A stretch of 64,000 nt of DNA from Anaeramoeba flamelloides (lineage: Eukaryota > Metamonada > Anaeramoebidae), in NCBI GenBank assembly GCA_027625915.1, contig JANTQA010000023.1, positions 19,530,001-19,594,000 on the forward strand, written 5' to 3'. Positions 50,304-60,731 of the stretch are shown piece after piece (the stretch's first letter is position 1; the number at the start of each line of letters is the position of its first letter). The notes beneath the pieces were generated by a model. It ran no database searches and had not been told where the DNA came from. It saw nothing but the letters and a program-made list of their open reading frames with translations. The position numbers were made by a program, and so were the translations under genes.

Positions 50304-50639
50304 TTCTTTCTCTTTTTTTTTTCAGATAAATATTAAAAATTTGTTTTTTGTTTTTTTTGAATACAAAGAATTATTTTCTAAGGAGTTACTTGAATTTTTC
50401 AATACGGCTTTTTTCCTGCTAAATGTACTTTTATTCAGATATAAACTTTGTTTCTACAAATTACCCAAAAAGAAATCTCCAAACATCAATTATTTTTAAT
50501 GATATAACTTTCAAGAATAAAAAAGAAATAAGTAGAATAATATATGCCAGGGGATAGTTGATACATGTAAGAAGTTTTTTTTTTAAATAGGTGTATTTTT
50601 TTAAAGTTAAAAAACTAAAATTCTTCTGAAACCATCTAG

Positions 50640-50885
50640 AAAAACAATAATTCGTATTTTGATCAGGGTAGCAAGATCAAAGAAAATTCATATGGAAAGA
50701 AATAGATTTTATTCCACAACAATTTTCACTGTTTCAATAACCTTAGAATAACATATTTTTACCAAGCAGACATCGATCTTGTGATAAAAATGAAAAATTG
50801 TGAATGAATTAGGTATTACAAAAAAATCTAAAAATTTGATTTCATAATTGAAATTTCCAAAAATTAATTTTTTTTTTTCTAATAT
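50640..50885 (-). repeat. Dispersed repeat, inverted partner of 26770-27060
   Basis: The complement contains ATCACAAGATCGATGTCTGC, then CTTGGTAAAAATATGTTATT and AAGGTTATTGAAACAGTGAA, matching 26890-26950. Confidence 0.6.
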
Positions 50886-51440
50886 AAACTCAATCTAGTG
50901 TAAGTTTATATACTCCAACACCAAAAATTGGCCTCTTTGGTTTTTAATTCATGTAAAATATATGAAAATATTTGGTAAATTTGTAATTTTTTCCTTAACT
51001 AAGGTATTTTTTTTGTAAATACTCTATTTCCAAGAAACCTGTCCATAATATTTGATGTAATTAGTAACATTCTATTGTATTTATAAAAGGAAATGAAGTT
51101 TTTTTGGAATCTAAACTTCAACTGAAAATACAAAATGTTTTTCCAAAATCAAAAAATTCTTAATTTCTCCAATTGTTTATTAAAATTAATTTGTTGTCGT
51201 CTAAATTATTTCATATATTATCACCTTTCCTGACTCTTGGAGTTAAACCAGAAAAGGTATCACATCAAACAAAAAAATCACAATTTTACCAAATATAAAA
51301 ATATATATAAACCAATAAATCATTTTTGTACATCACGGGCAGGAAAAAATAAAATTGAAAAAAAAAGTTTGATCAAACTTTTACGTTCATTAATCTTTTA
51401 TCTTTAATAATATACTAAACTAAATTTCATAATAAATTAC

Positions 51441-51908
51441 CCTTCTTACATTTGATTTTTGAATTGTTTTTACATCCTTTTGAAGTTTTTCCTCTCATAA
51501 TGAAAAGTTTGCAAATAAATCATTTTTTCTCTTTTTTATTTTTTCCACAGTGTTTTGTTAAAATGGAAAATGAAAATGAAAAATTGGAAAGAAGTAACAG
51601 ATGAATTAATGAAAAATTTGGTTTCAAATATGAAAAAGAGATTATATTTAGTTATTCAAATGGAAGGAGAATTGATAAATGGGTTTTTTTACTTTTTTAA
51701 ATTTTCTTTTTTTTATGTAATACTTCTTTCAAAATAAATGGCCAAATTTTTTTTAACTATTTTTTTTATTTTTTTTTCTTTTATTTTTATACCAAAAAAT
51801 AAATATCTCTTGAGTATAGAATTGAATACTAAAATCTAAATTTTTATATTATAATAGATAACTTCAATTATTAAAAATATTTTTATTTAAAATTTGATTT
51901 TTAATGGG
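51441..51908 (+). mobile_element. Repeat of about 470 bp, near-identical inverted partner at 31654-32128
   Basis: Same structure as the partner: CCCTTCTTACATTTG, a T-rich stretch ending CCACAG, and an open frame MKMKNWKEVTDELMKNLVS... to ILLSK, then a shared 3' flank including AAATATCTCTTGAGTATAGA. The sequence just after it (about 51940-52185) resembles 63670-63935 at the right edge, so the mobile unit may be longer than the pair shows. Confidence 0.7.
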
Positions 51909-52190
51909 CGAATTATTATGAAAGATAGTTTATATTCTCAATAGAATCAAAATTCCAGAAGTATAAATTCATCGGGGGATTATATTTATTTTTTTTCTGT
52001 ATATTCAAGATTCTTTATAGTATTTAGTCATGAAAAAAATGTGTTTATCAGGTAATAATTTTTAACTGAATGTAGAAATGAATTTTCCTTATATTAGGCT
52101 TTAGGGTATTTTTTTGAACATATAATAACTAATAGTTTTGAAAAAACTTTACTCATCTAATAAAACGGTAATTAGGAGAGAAAAAATTCT

Positions 52191-52388
52191 TACAGTCAGT
52201 TCCACTTTTAAGGTAGAAACTGCAACGAAATTTAAGGCACAAAAAAAAATCTCAAATTAAAGCACAAAATATAGATTCAAGTAAAATAAATTGTAAAAAA
52301 AAATTACAAATTTTATACCTTAATTTGAGATTTTTCTGTGCCTTAAATTTCATTGAAAGTTAGTGCCTTAAAAGTGGAACTGACTGTA
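52191..52388. mobile_element. Tc1/mariner-type MITE, copy 3 (198 bp)
   Basis: TA-CAGTCAGTTCCACTTTTAAG and complement ending GTGGAACTGACTG-TA. The interior loop (GATTCAAGTAAAATAAATTG) is the reverse of copies 1 and 2, i.e. inserted in the other orientation. Confidence 0.88.
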
Positions 52389-52411
52389 TGGTAATTATTG
52401 AAAACGTTATA

Positions 52412-52800
52412 GGTTTTCCAGGTTTTTTAAGGATTGAGTAAAATCTTTGAATTGATTTTACTTTTTATTCTTTTGAATTCTGAAAATGTTTGCACTCTAC
52501 GGCACTTAACGTTCGATTTTCCAGAATTTAAAAGAATGGAGTAAACTCATTGATTTTGTTCTATTCTTTTAAATCCTGAAATACATGAGGAAAGGTTTTT
52601 TTCGTTTTCTGTTTATTTTCGAAGTGTTCTAGGTTTTTTGAGTTTTTCTATTTTATTTGTGAAGTGTCTAGATTTTTTTGAGGTTTTATATTTATTTGTA
52701 AAATGTTTTAGGTTTTCCCAATAAATAGAAAGCTGAAAAAAACCTAACCAAAATCTATTGATTTTCCAAATAAAATAGAAAACACAAGAAAACCTAACTG
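52412..52800. mobile_element. Cluster of small foldback MITEs
   Basis: Hairpins at about 52412-52480 (TTTTCCAGG...GAATTCTGAAAA) and about 52510-52580 (TTTTCCAGAATTTAAAAGAA...TTCTTTTAAATCCTGAAA), plus a 200 bp composite at 52600-52800 with AAGTGTTCTAGGTTTT, AAGTGTCTAG and complementary AACCTAAC blocks. GCACTCTACGGCACT lies between the first two, as at 6355-6372 and 6550-6565. Same family as 6028-6540. Confidence 0.7.
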
Positions 52801-52865
52801 TGGTTTTTTTTATTACTTTTTGAAATAAACATAAAATTTCAAAAATATACAATTATTATTTGAAT

Positions 52866-53425
52866 TTAAGGTTTACAAACTCTGAAATTTGAAAAAAAGA
52901 TTCTCTTGTGTCGTTTGTTACCACTTGTTAATTTGGTTCTTATCTGATCGATCTTGTACTTGGTATGGATTTTAATAGTGGTTCAAAAAGGCAATTTTTG
53001 ACAATTTATTTTTAATCTTTCCGAATTCCGAATTGAGGATTTTAAGATTTATTGGCTGGAACTTTAGTTATAAAAAAATGTGATTTGTTGGTTGTTGATT
53101 GAAATTTTTAAACAAGTTTGGTTTTATTAGAGATTTTAAAAGAATTTTTATTGTTTTATTAGTTAATTAACAAAAAAATAAATCAAGATTCTTTTCTACA
53201 ACCCAAAATTCAAAAATTATTCTTAAACACATATCTTTCTATTAATCTCAAAATCTTCAATTCGGATTTCGGAAAAAAAAAAATAAATTGTCAAAAATTG
53301 CCATTTTGTACAACTATAAAAATCCATACCAAGGACAAGATCGATCAGCTAAGAACCAAATCAACAACTCACTACACACTACGCAAGATAATCTTTGTTC
53401 AAATTTCAGGGATTGTAATCCTTAA
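52866..53425. mobile_element. 560 bp long-TIR foldback element flanked by TTAA, copy 2
   Basis: The same length as copy 1 and colinear over all 560 bp, with scattered substitutions (by eye a little over 90% identity). The edges are TTAAGGTTTACA and TTGTAATCCTTAA. Confidence 0.83.
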
Positions 53426-54385
53426 ATAAACCTAACTGAAAATCAAAAAAAAATATTTTTTTCCAATTTAAAAGAACAACTAATTCTTTAATAGTCAAAA
53501 TAATTGATTATAAGTTTGGTAGGTATTTATTAAATTTAAAATACTATTAAGATATAATTTAAATCTCTTAACTGTGAAAAAAAAATATATACAAATTTTT
53601 TACTAAGAAATTTTAAAAAAAGCTTAATAGGACCTGTAAAAGTGCTTTTTCCAACTTTAATTGTTAAATATCTTCAAAAAAATTTTTTTGATCCAAGATC
53701 TTTTATTAACCAATAGTATACATTCTAAGTGAGGTTAAAAAAAAGTCCTAAATTAGCAAATGTTTATTTTTTTTTTTCAAAATATTTTTTTCATGATCGT
53801 GATGTGAAGGGGAAGTATCAAATATTCAAAATAAAAGATTGGCAATAAATGATTTTTTTTTTATTATTTCATAATAAATCTTTTCTTTTTTTTTTGATTT
53901 CCTTTTTTTAATTGGTATGTAAATATAATTACTATGACATCTCTAACCCTCTTCGTTTATTTCGTGTTCATACGTTTCGTCAACAAAATGATTTTAATAT
54001 CAAATTTCTTCTCAACTCATTAGACTCATAATTTGTAAAATGAACTTACATCCCTTAAAAAGAAATTAACAGGTTCTTTTAATATATTCAACAAATTGAA
54101 AAAGGGAACCAATACACAACGGAACTGAAAAAGTTTGTGTGTTCTTTAGTTAAAAAATGATTAAGTTCAAAAAATGATTTTTCATTTTTTTTCGATTCAT
54201 CTCAAACTGTAATTTTTGCTTTTTTTTTTTTTTTTTTTACATTCTTTTCTGGTAATGTTTTCTGAAAATTCAAAGAAATAACTTTAACAAATCTTCTTTT
54301 TTCTTTTACTTTTGTTCTTCTATTTTCTTTTTTTTTTTCAACTCCCAAACAACTTTAAAAATAACAAAGATTTTCTTGATTTCCA
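53426..54385. other. Upstream region of P1, no gene seen
   Basis: T-rich, with several poly(T) runs, the longest at 54221-54238. No regulatory motif can be singled out. Confidence 0.4.
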
Positions 54386-54990
54386 ATGGAAAACTTAAGC
54401 CAAGAACAAATTACTGAAAAAGCCATCATCTACTCCGCTCTTATGCTCCATGATGATGAAATCAAAGTAACATCTGAAAAGATCCAAAACGTTCTTAAAT
54501 CAGCAAACATCCAATTTGAAAGCTATATGGTTGACATGTATGTAAGATTTTTTGAAAACAACGAAATTGGAAACTTAATAAGCTCTGGTGGTTCAGGTAA
54601 TTATTATCATTATTTTTTTTTTTTTTTTTTTTGAACTTCAAAACAAAAGAAAAATACAAAAAATCTCACTTTTTTTTGTTTTTGTTACCAAAAAGCCATT
54701 AACTTTTTTTTTTTTTTTTTTTTTTTTTGCTTTTTTTCTTTTTTTTTTTTTCTTTCCTTTCCTTTCTTTAATTGAAAAATTTAATGTTAACTTTGAAAAT
54801 TAAACAACAACTCTACCACTTTTTTCAATGCAAATCAATTCAACAAATTCATCTTATCAAAGTTGGAACTGTATCTACTGAAACAGTCACTGCTGACAAA
54901 GAAGAAGAAGAAGAACCAGAACCAGAACCAGAGCCAGAATCAGAATCCGAGTCTGATGATGATATGTTTGGTGGTGGACTTTTTGATTAA
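54386..54990 (+). CDS. RPLP1: 60S acidic ribosomal protein P1
   Basis: Exons 54386-54596 and 54863-54990 join to 112 codons plus TAA, the usual P1 length. The N-terminal dimerisation domain is MENLSQEQITEKAIIYSALM, then LHDDEIKVTSEKIQNVLKSA and NISF-type helix IQFESYMVDMYVRFFENNEI. The GG hinge SGGSVGTVS follows, with Val71 split one base plus two at GTAATT/ATCAAAG. The tail is a Glu/Pro run ended by SDDDMFGGGLFD. The stalk tail recruits elongation-factor GTPases to the large subunit. It deviates from the standard DDDMGFGLFD ending by an extra Gly arrangement. The Ala-rich hinge usual in P1 is nearly absent, replaced by Glu-Pro repeats. The 266 bp intron is dominated by T runs. Confidence 0.95.
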
Positions 54991-55499
54991 GCCAATTATT
55001 CTTTTTTACAACAAAAGTATATTTTACAAACCCAAATACTATTTGTTATGAACCCAAAAAACAACAAATAAGCACATTTTAATCATAAGAATAAATTTTG
55101 TCCCCTTCTTTAACAAAAAATTAGAGAAATATCATATTTAATAAAGTCAAATACCAGTTTAAACTTTATCAGATATAATTTACCCTTTTTTTTTTTTTTA
55201 TTCTTTACTACTTAACCACTTTATTATGACCTTTAATATTTTTTATTTTTTTTGACTTTTTTTCATCTTTATTCAAATTTTGAAGCACAAACATACTTAT
55301 AAAGATCAATATTGAATCCTGTTAAAATCAAATCCATCTAATTAAATTTTTATCTCAATGTTCAATAAGGAAGCCGGATTAAACCCCAAATAAAAAGATC
55401 ATTTCTAATTGATTTTGTCAAGATCTTTTGGTTTTTTTTGATTCAATAAAGACAATAATTAGTTAAACATTTTGAGAACTTGAAACAAAAATTTTCATT
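54991..55499. other. 3' flank of P1
   Basis: No gene is seen. It should contain the P1 3' UTR. Confidence 0.4.
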
Positions 55500-55935
55500 T
55501 CTTAATTGGAAAATAATAGTATCCTCTTTAAGGGTAGAGTCATTACAGTGAAATATAATATTCTGAAATTGATTAAAAATGATTTGTAATTTTCATGAGT
55601 TCTGAATACGAATTAAAAACGAAAACAAACGAGCGGGCATGTACGATCGATCTCTAAAAATTAACAATGAAAAAAGAAGGTCATTTTTAGAAAAAAAGCG
55701 CCAAAGTGCGAAACTCAATTTCCAATTTAAATGTTCGAAAAGTATAATTTTGAAAAAAAGTGTGTTTATTTTGTACATTCTTGCTAGAGAAAAATAACTT
55801 ATTTGAAAAAATGAAAAAGTATCCATCGAGATCTCCAAAAGCTCTAAAGACCAACACTTCAAAATTCTTACTTTGTAAAATACTAGTTGTTGAAAAATAA
55901 ATCGAACAAAATTTTCATTCATCTTGCCAAAAGTA
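55500..55935. repeat. Rearranged fragment of the 15152-18222 inverted-repeat arm
   Basis: It shares ATGAGTTC...AAT(A)CGAAT(T)AAAAA, TCTCTAAAAATTAACAAT, GTCATTTTTAGAAAA, AATTTCCAATTTAAATG and TTTTGAAAA with the left arm. After 55785 it switches to the opposite arm orientation (AAAATAACTTATTTGAAAAA, CATCGAGATCTC, ACACTTCAAAATTC). So it is a foldback with almost no loop, or a deletion derivative. Confidence 0.6.
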
Positions 55936-57484
55936 GATTTATAAATGTGTTAAATTTCAAATTTATAATACTCTTAAAAGAAACTTAAATTATTAGTTTG
56001 ACTTTGAGAATTGGGTAGTTTGGTGATTTATTGTAATTCTTGAAATGTGATTTTTTCAAAAGCATGATGCAAATTTGGATTCTTTTTTTTTGCAATTAAC
56101 AGTATAGAGGGTTACAAATTAATAAAAAATTGGTTTAAGTTGAATTAAATTGATACTGTACTTTTAGAAAATAATTTGTTTTGAGGAAGTAAGTACATTT
56201 TGCCATTTTGTAAAATTTTAATTGTGCTAACATTACTGGAAAAATATTTTTTTTAGTGCCACCAGATATTGAAACTTTGAAACCAAAGACCATTCACTAG
56301 TCTATTCGTGAAAAGAATCAAAGTAATTCAGAGTTGAATCTTAAATTTTTCAATTTTTTGAACTCATTTTTTTTTGATTCAATTTTTCGTTTTATTAAAT
56401 TTTGTTTTGGATCTAGAAATATGTTTATAAGAATGAATTAATTGAAATTAATCAAACAGTAAACATAAAAAATAGACCCGGAAAGGTGTTTCTTTTTGAA
56501 ACTTATAGTTTCTTTGAGAAGATCAAACACAAAAGATCACCATTCGAATTATATTTGTTGAAATCAAGAATGTGAAAAAAAAAAAAAAATCGATAAAAGC
56601 CTATTTTTAAAGATTGGTTTTCTTAATCTTCTTAGTTTGTATGAATACAAACTATTTTTTTCCTTGAATTTCTCACCCCATTACTATTTATTATTATTTT
56701 GTAAAACTTTTTTTGTGACAAATTTATTTTCAAAATTCATTTTTCAAATATTTTTATTAAACAATACAAAACAAAGAATACTATTTCAAAAATTAAAATA
56801 AGATAGTTGAATTCTTGGAATCAAAAAACAGCTGTAAAAAGATTCAAATCAAAATAATTGAAAAATTCAAGAAAAAATTTCAATCTAATTCAGAATTATT
56901 TTTTTGAGTTCTCATTTTAATAGAAAATAAATAATTATAAAATCAAACGAATTTGTCCAATAAATCTTATTTCTCATGAAGAATTAAAAAATCTCTGATT
57001 TTCTAAACTAAAACTAGAATTAGATTAATTAAATGAAAATTTGGATTTTTAAATTCATTTTGGAAATTCTTCAGAAATAAACAGTAATTTGTTTTTCAAA
57101 AATTTTCCAAACAAAATTATTTTCATAAAGAATTAAAAATAAAACCAAATAAAAAATAAGTAATTGTGTAAAATTTTATAGATAAGATCAAGTAATAAAT
57201 GATTTTTATTTATTTTTTTTTGATCAATTTTTTCATTTTTTTGATTTACGTTTTTTTATTGGTATAAAAATATCTTATACTGGGATATATTCCACTCTAG
57301 TATTTATGAAAATATCAATGTATTTGGCGAAAGAAATGATTTGAATAATTCAGTTTCACATAAATGGTGGCACTCAAAAAATGAAAAATGTACTTACCCC
57401 CTTAATTTGAAGAAATTTAGTTATTTGAAAATTTTTAAAAAAAGAAACAGTATGGATCTTTTTTTTTAAATTTGATTTTAATGT
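55936..57484. other. Intergenic, no gene seen
   Basis: AT-rich sequence without open frames of note. No repeats were recognised apart from homopolymers. Confidence 0.35.
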
Positions 57485-58663
57485 TTAAGGTTAACAATCC
57501 CTGAAATTTGAAATTAATATTTTCTTGTGTTGGGTGTGTTTTCTTGTTAATTTGGTTCTTATCTGAGCGATCTTGTATTTGGTATGGGTGTTAAGAGTTG
57601 CTCAAAATGGCAATTTTTGACAATTTTTTTTTTTTTTCCAAAATCCGAATTGAAGAGTATAAGATTAATAGATTGGTCGCTCATTAATAATAAATTTACA
57701 TTTATGGTTATTGATTAAATTTTTATGAAGGTTTGGTTTTATTTTGAATATTTAAAATAAAATTTTTTTTCTTTTGGTTAATTTAGTAAAAGTTTATTTT
57801 TTTCTATTTTTTTCCCTTGTTGAATTTCCTTTTAATTGGGAAGAAGAGTTACTAAGGAGAAAAATCAAGTTGTTATATATTGATACTCGAAGGTTATTTA
57901 CTAGTTGGTAAGTGTAATTTGAAAATATAAAGAAAATACAAAAATAAAAACTGGAACGATCAAATAAGATTGGATCAAAAAGAAACAAAATGGTAGCTAC
58001 TAAACAACTACCTCTCAACAAAGAATTCACGATTTATAGAAATAATGAAACGAAAAAATTTTAAATATAGGGGTCTTGTCTGTTTTTTATGAGTGTTCTT
58101 GATAAAAATGGGCTGTTGGTTTTTTTTTGATTTTTTACCAACTGCCTTTGATAAAAATTTTTTTTTGTTTTCTTTTTTTTTAATGTGCTTTTTTTTTGTT
58201 TTACTTTTTAATTTTTCAACCAATAAAAAATTGGATCTTGCTCGATTCCAAAATATCTTTTTTTCTTTATCATCTAAATTACTAATTTGCCCTTAGTAAT
58301 CAGAGTGGGTGCCTAGGTTTTTCTCAATTCTTGTGAATTCTGAAAAACCGTTCAACTGTAAGAGGATCTTTAGATCACTCCCTTCAATCAATAAAAAAAA
58401 AAAAAAAATTACTAAAATTTTAATTATAAACTTTCTTGTAAAACCCAAATCAATTTTTTTTTATTGAAAACTTATCAGTCTATTAATCTTACACTCTTCA
58501 ATCCAGATTTTGGAAAAAAATATATATTCAAAAATTGCCATATTGAACCAACTCTTAAAACCCATACCAAACACAAGATCGCTGAGATAAGAACCAAATT
58601 AACAAGTAGTCACGCCGGACACAAGATAACCATTATTAGAATTTTCAGGGGTTATTAACTTAA
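57485..58663. mobile_element. TTAA-flanked long-TIR element, copy 3, interrupted by another insert
   Basis: The ends TTAAGGTTAACAATCCCTGA and TTTTCAGGGGTTATTAACTTAA, and arms with AATTTGGTTCTTATCTGAGC and its complement, match copies 1 and 2 but are more diverged. About 600 bp of unrelated sequence (57795-58390) separates the arms; that sequence is itself a repeat with a partner at 7930-8400. The TTAA element is therefore the older layer. Confidence 0.72.
57795..58380. repeat. Repeat inserted into the TTAA element, partner of 7930-8400
   Basis: See the partner: shared GGGAAGAAGAGTTACTAAGG, AATTTGAAAATA and TTTTACCAACTGC. A small palindrome, CCTAGGTTTTTCTCAATTCT...GAAAAACC, closes it near 58313-58347. 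Exact ends are unclear. Confidence 0.5.
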
Positions 58664-59031
58664 GTAGTAATTTATAACCAAAAAGAATTTAGTGAAATTA
58701 TACTTATTTTGATGAACAAAATTTAAATAACAAAAATAACTTTCCCTAAAACCATTAATAAAAAAATCCCACACCAAAAAAAAAGTTTCAAAATTTTACT
58801 CTTAAGTTTGGTGTGAATCCAAGGTATTTTTTACATCCACCTTGAAAGAGATATTTTCCTTAGTTTTATCATTATAAACTCCATTTCAACATCAATTGCC
58901 CATTAAATTTTCATTTTTTTAAAAATAAATATTATTATAAATAGAAGTTAACTATTATAATAAAAAAAAAAATATTTTTAGATTGACTTTTATATACTAG
59001 GAATATTTGTTTTTTGTCGATAAATAAAATA

Positions 59032-59518
59032 TACAGTGGTATAAATAACCCATGTTTTCAACCTTTAACCAAATACCAAAATTTAACTGGTTTTTTTTTT
59101 TTCAGAATTGGGTATTTGAAGATCGGAAGATACACCTATATTCTTGGTTCGGATTTAATTTGACTTTAGAGGTTAGATCATTGATTGACCGAAACGGCTC
59201 TTTAATGTTAAATACTTTAGTTTTTAAAAATTTCTTCTTATTTAGAAAATTTTTCTAAAGAATAAATGATTTTTTTATATAAAAATTTAAAAAACAAAAT
59301 TTTTCTCGATTTTTTTATCAAGAAAGCACATTTTAATCTTACAATATCTTCTGAATTCTTTTTTAAAATTTATTTAAAGATCCCTAATTCTTGTTTATAT
59401 GTTAAAGTCATTAAGGGGTATGTATTTTTTATTTGTATGTTTATCCAATATTTTTTTGATAAATTAAATTTTGGTGCTGAGTGAACTTTTGTAAACATGG
59501 GTTATTTTTGTCGGTGTA
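59032..59518. mobile_element. 487 bp TIR element with TA edges
   Basis: Left end TA-CAGTGGTATAAATAACCCA then TGTTT. Right end AAACATGGGTTATTTTTGTC-GGTG-TA, the complement with a few mismatches in the outer ten bases. A CAGT...-type tip and TA edges suggest a Tc1/mariner derivative, a different family from the 200 bp MITEs. Two frames of 68 and 72 codons inside have no DDE-transposase motif that I can see. Confidence 0.72.
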
Positions 59519-59716
59519 AATTAGGAGTCATGAAAATTAATAAAAATTGTGACATTTGTTATTATATTTTTCTTTGTTTTGCTCTGTGTTTGTTTATTTT
59601 TCCGAAGAGTGAGAATAATTAACTTTTTTCTGGTCGAATAGACAAACTGTAAAATGAGTAAATTGAAGGATGATAAAGTCTTTAGCATGGTAAATTATTG
59701 ATGACTTTTTCGTCTT

Positions 59717-59789
59717 TCTTCCGTGGCGCAGTCGGCAGCGCGACAGACTGTTAATCTGGAGGTCGGTGGTTCGAACCCACCCGGGAGAG
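59717..59789 (+). tRNA. tRNA-Asn (anticodon GTT)
   Basis: Acceptor stem TCTTCCG/CGGGAGA (7 pairs, one T-G), discriminator G. D arm GCGC-AGTCGGCA-GCGC. Anticodon arm ACAGA-CTGTTAA-TCTGG with GTT at the centre; the outermost pair is an A-G mismatch. T arm GGTGG-TTCGAAC-CCACC. No intron. A T7 run at 59790-59796 is the RNA polymerase III terminator. The internal A box (TGGCGCAGTCGG) and B box (GGTTCGAACCC) are present. It lies about 200 bp right of a TA-flanked element. Confidence 0.96.
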
Positions 59790-59796
59790 TTTTTTT
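59790..59796 (+). terminator. RNA polymerase III terminator of tRNA-Asn
   Basis: Seven T residues directly after the tRNA discriminator base. Confidence 0.8.
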
Positions 59797-60277
59797 AACC
59801 TATAAGCTTTTTTTTTATCTATCCTTCAACTTCTTTTAACAAACACCTTTACAATCACTGTATGGCAACTGAAAAGAATTTTTTTTATCAATTATTCTAC
59901 AAAAAATTATGATCTTTGTAAATTTTTTTTAATGAGAATATATAAATTCACCACCTCAACCAATTTTGCTCTCAATTCTCACATAAACGATCAGCAAATG
60001 AATTTACAGGAATTTCTAAATCATTTTTATCTCCCTTCGGTACTAGTTGTGAAAATCAACAGAAAAAAGATTTTCAATTCTCAAAAAAATCAATCTGTAT
60101 AGCAAACAATAAAATACTTCTTAAAGTTTAACCTAAAGCATAAAAATTCTAAGTGGAGAGAAAAAAAAGTATTTTATCCTCTTTTTGCTTACTTGGAAAT
60201 TGACAAACAAATTTTGAAAAAAAATCCAATCAAAGTATTGTAAAATTTCCTAAATTAGAAAAATCACAGATTTTAGT

Positions 60278-60731
60278 GTTGAGAGAAAAATGTTGGACAC
60301 AGAAAAATGGTTGGACAGCAATTTTAATTGGGAACCTTACTGAAAATGCTTTTTAATTTCAATCGTTTGTGAAATAACTAAAGAAAATAACAATAATCTA
60401 CTTATTAGAATAACGATTAGTGTGATTCTACTTTTTCAAAAGCTTATCTCTTATAGCCTAAAGCAAGTTTAAAAATTACCATTTTCATAATTAATAGTAA
60501 ACTTTACTAAAACTTGGATTTTTGTTAAAATAGCATGATCTACTTTAGTTGTCAACCATTCAAATGAGTATTCTACACACACCACAGATTAATGAACTTG
60601 TAACACCTTTAAACCTGGATTTATATAAAAGTCGCCTAGTTATCAATAGGATTTGATTTTCAATTTGACTAATGTTCCCAATTAAAAATGGTGTCCAACC
60701 ATTTTTCTGTGTCCAACATTTTTCTCTCAAC
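60278..60731. mobile_element. 454 bp TIR element
   Basis: TIRs of about 70 bp: TGTTGAGAGAAAAATGTTGG, ACACAGAAAAATGGTTGGAC and TTTTAATTGGGAAC on the left, perfectly or nearly mirrored on the right (GTTCCCAATTAAAAATGGTG...CATTTTTCTCTCAACA). The TTTTAATTGGGAACNTTACTGAAAAT block is shared with 8781-9188, but the interior is unrelated. Well preserved, so probably young. Confidence 0.85.

Noticed and set aside
59052-59484. Two frames inside the 487 bp TA-edged element, considered as transposase remnants
   Set aside because: No DDE/D motif, helix-turn-helix or zinc finger was seen; more likely accidental frames.
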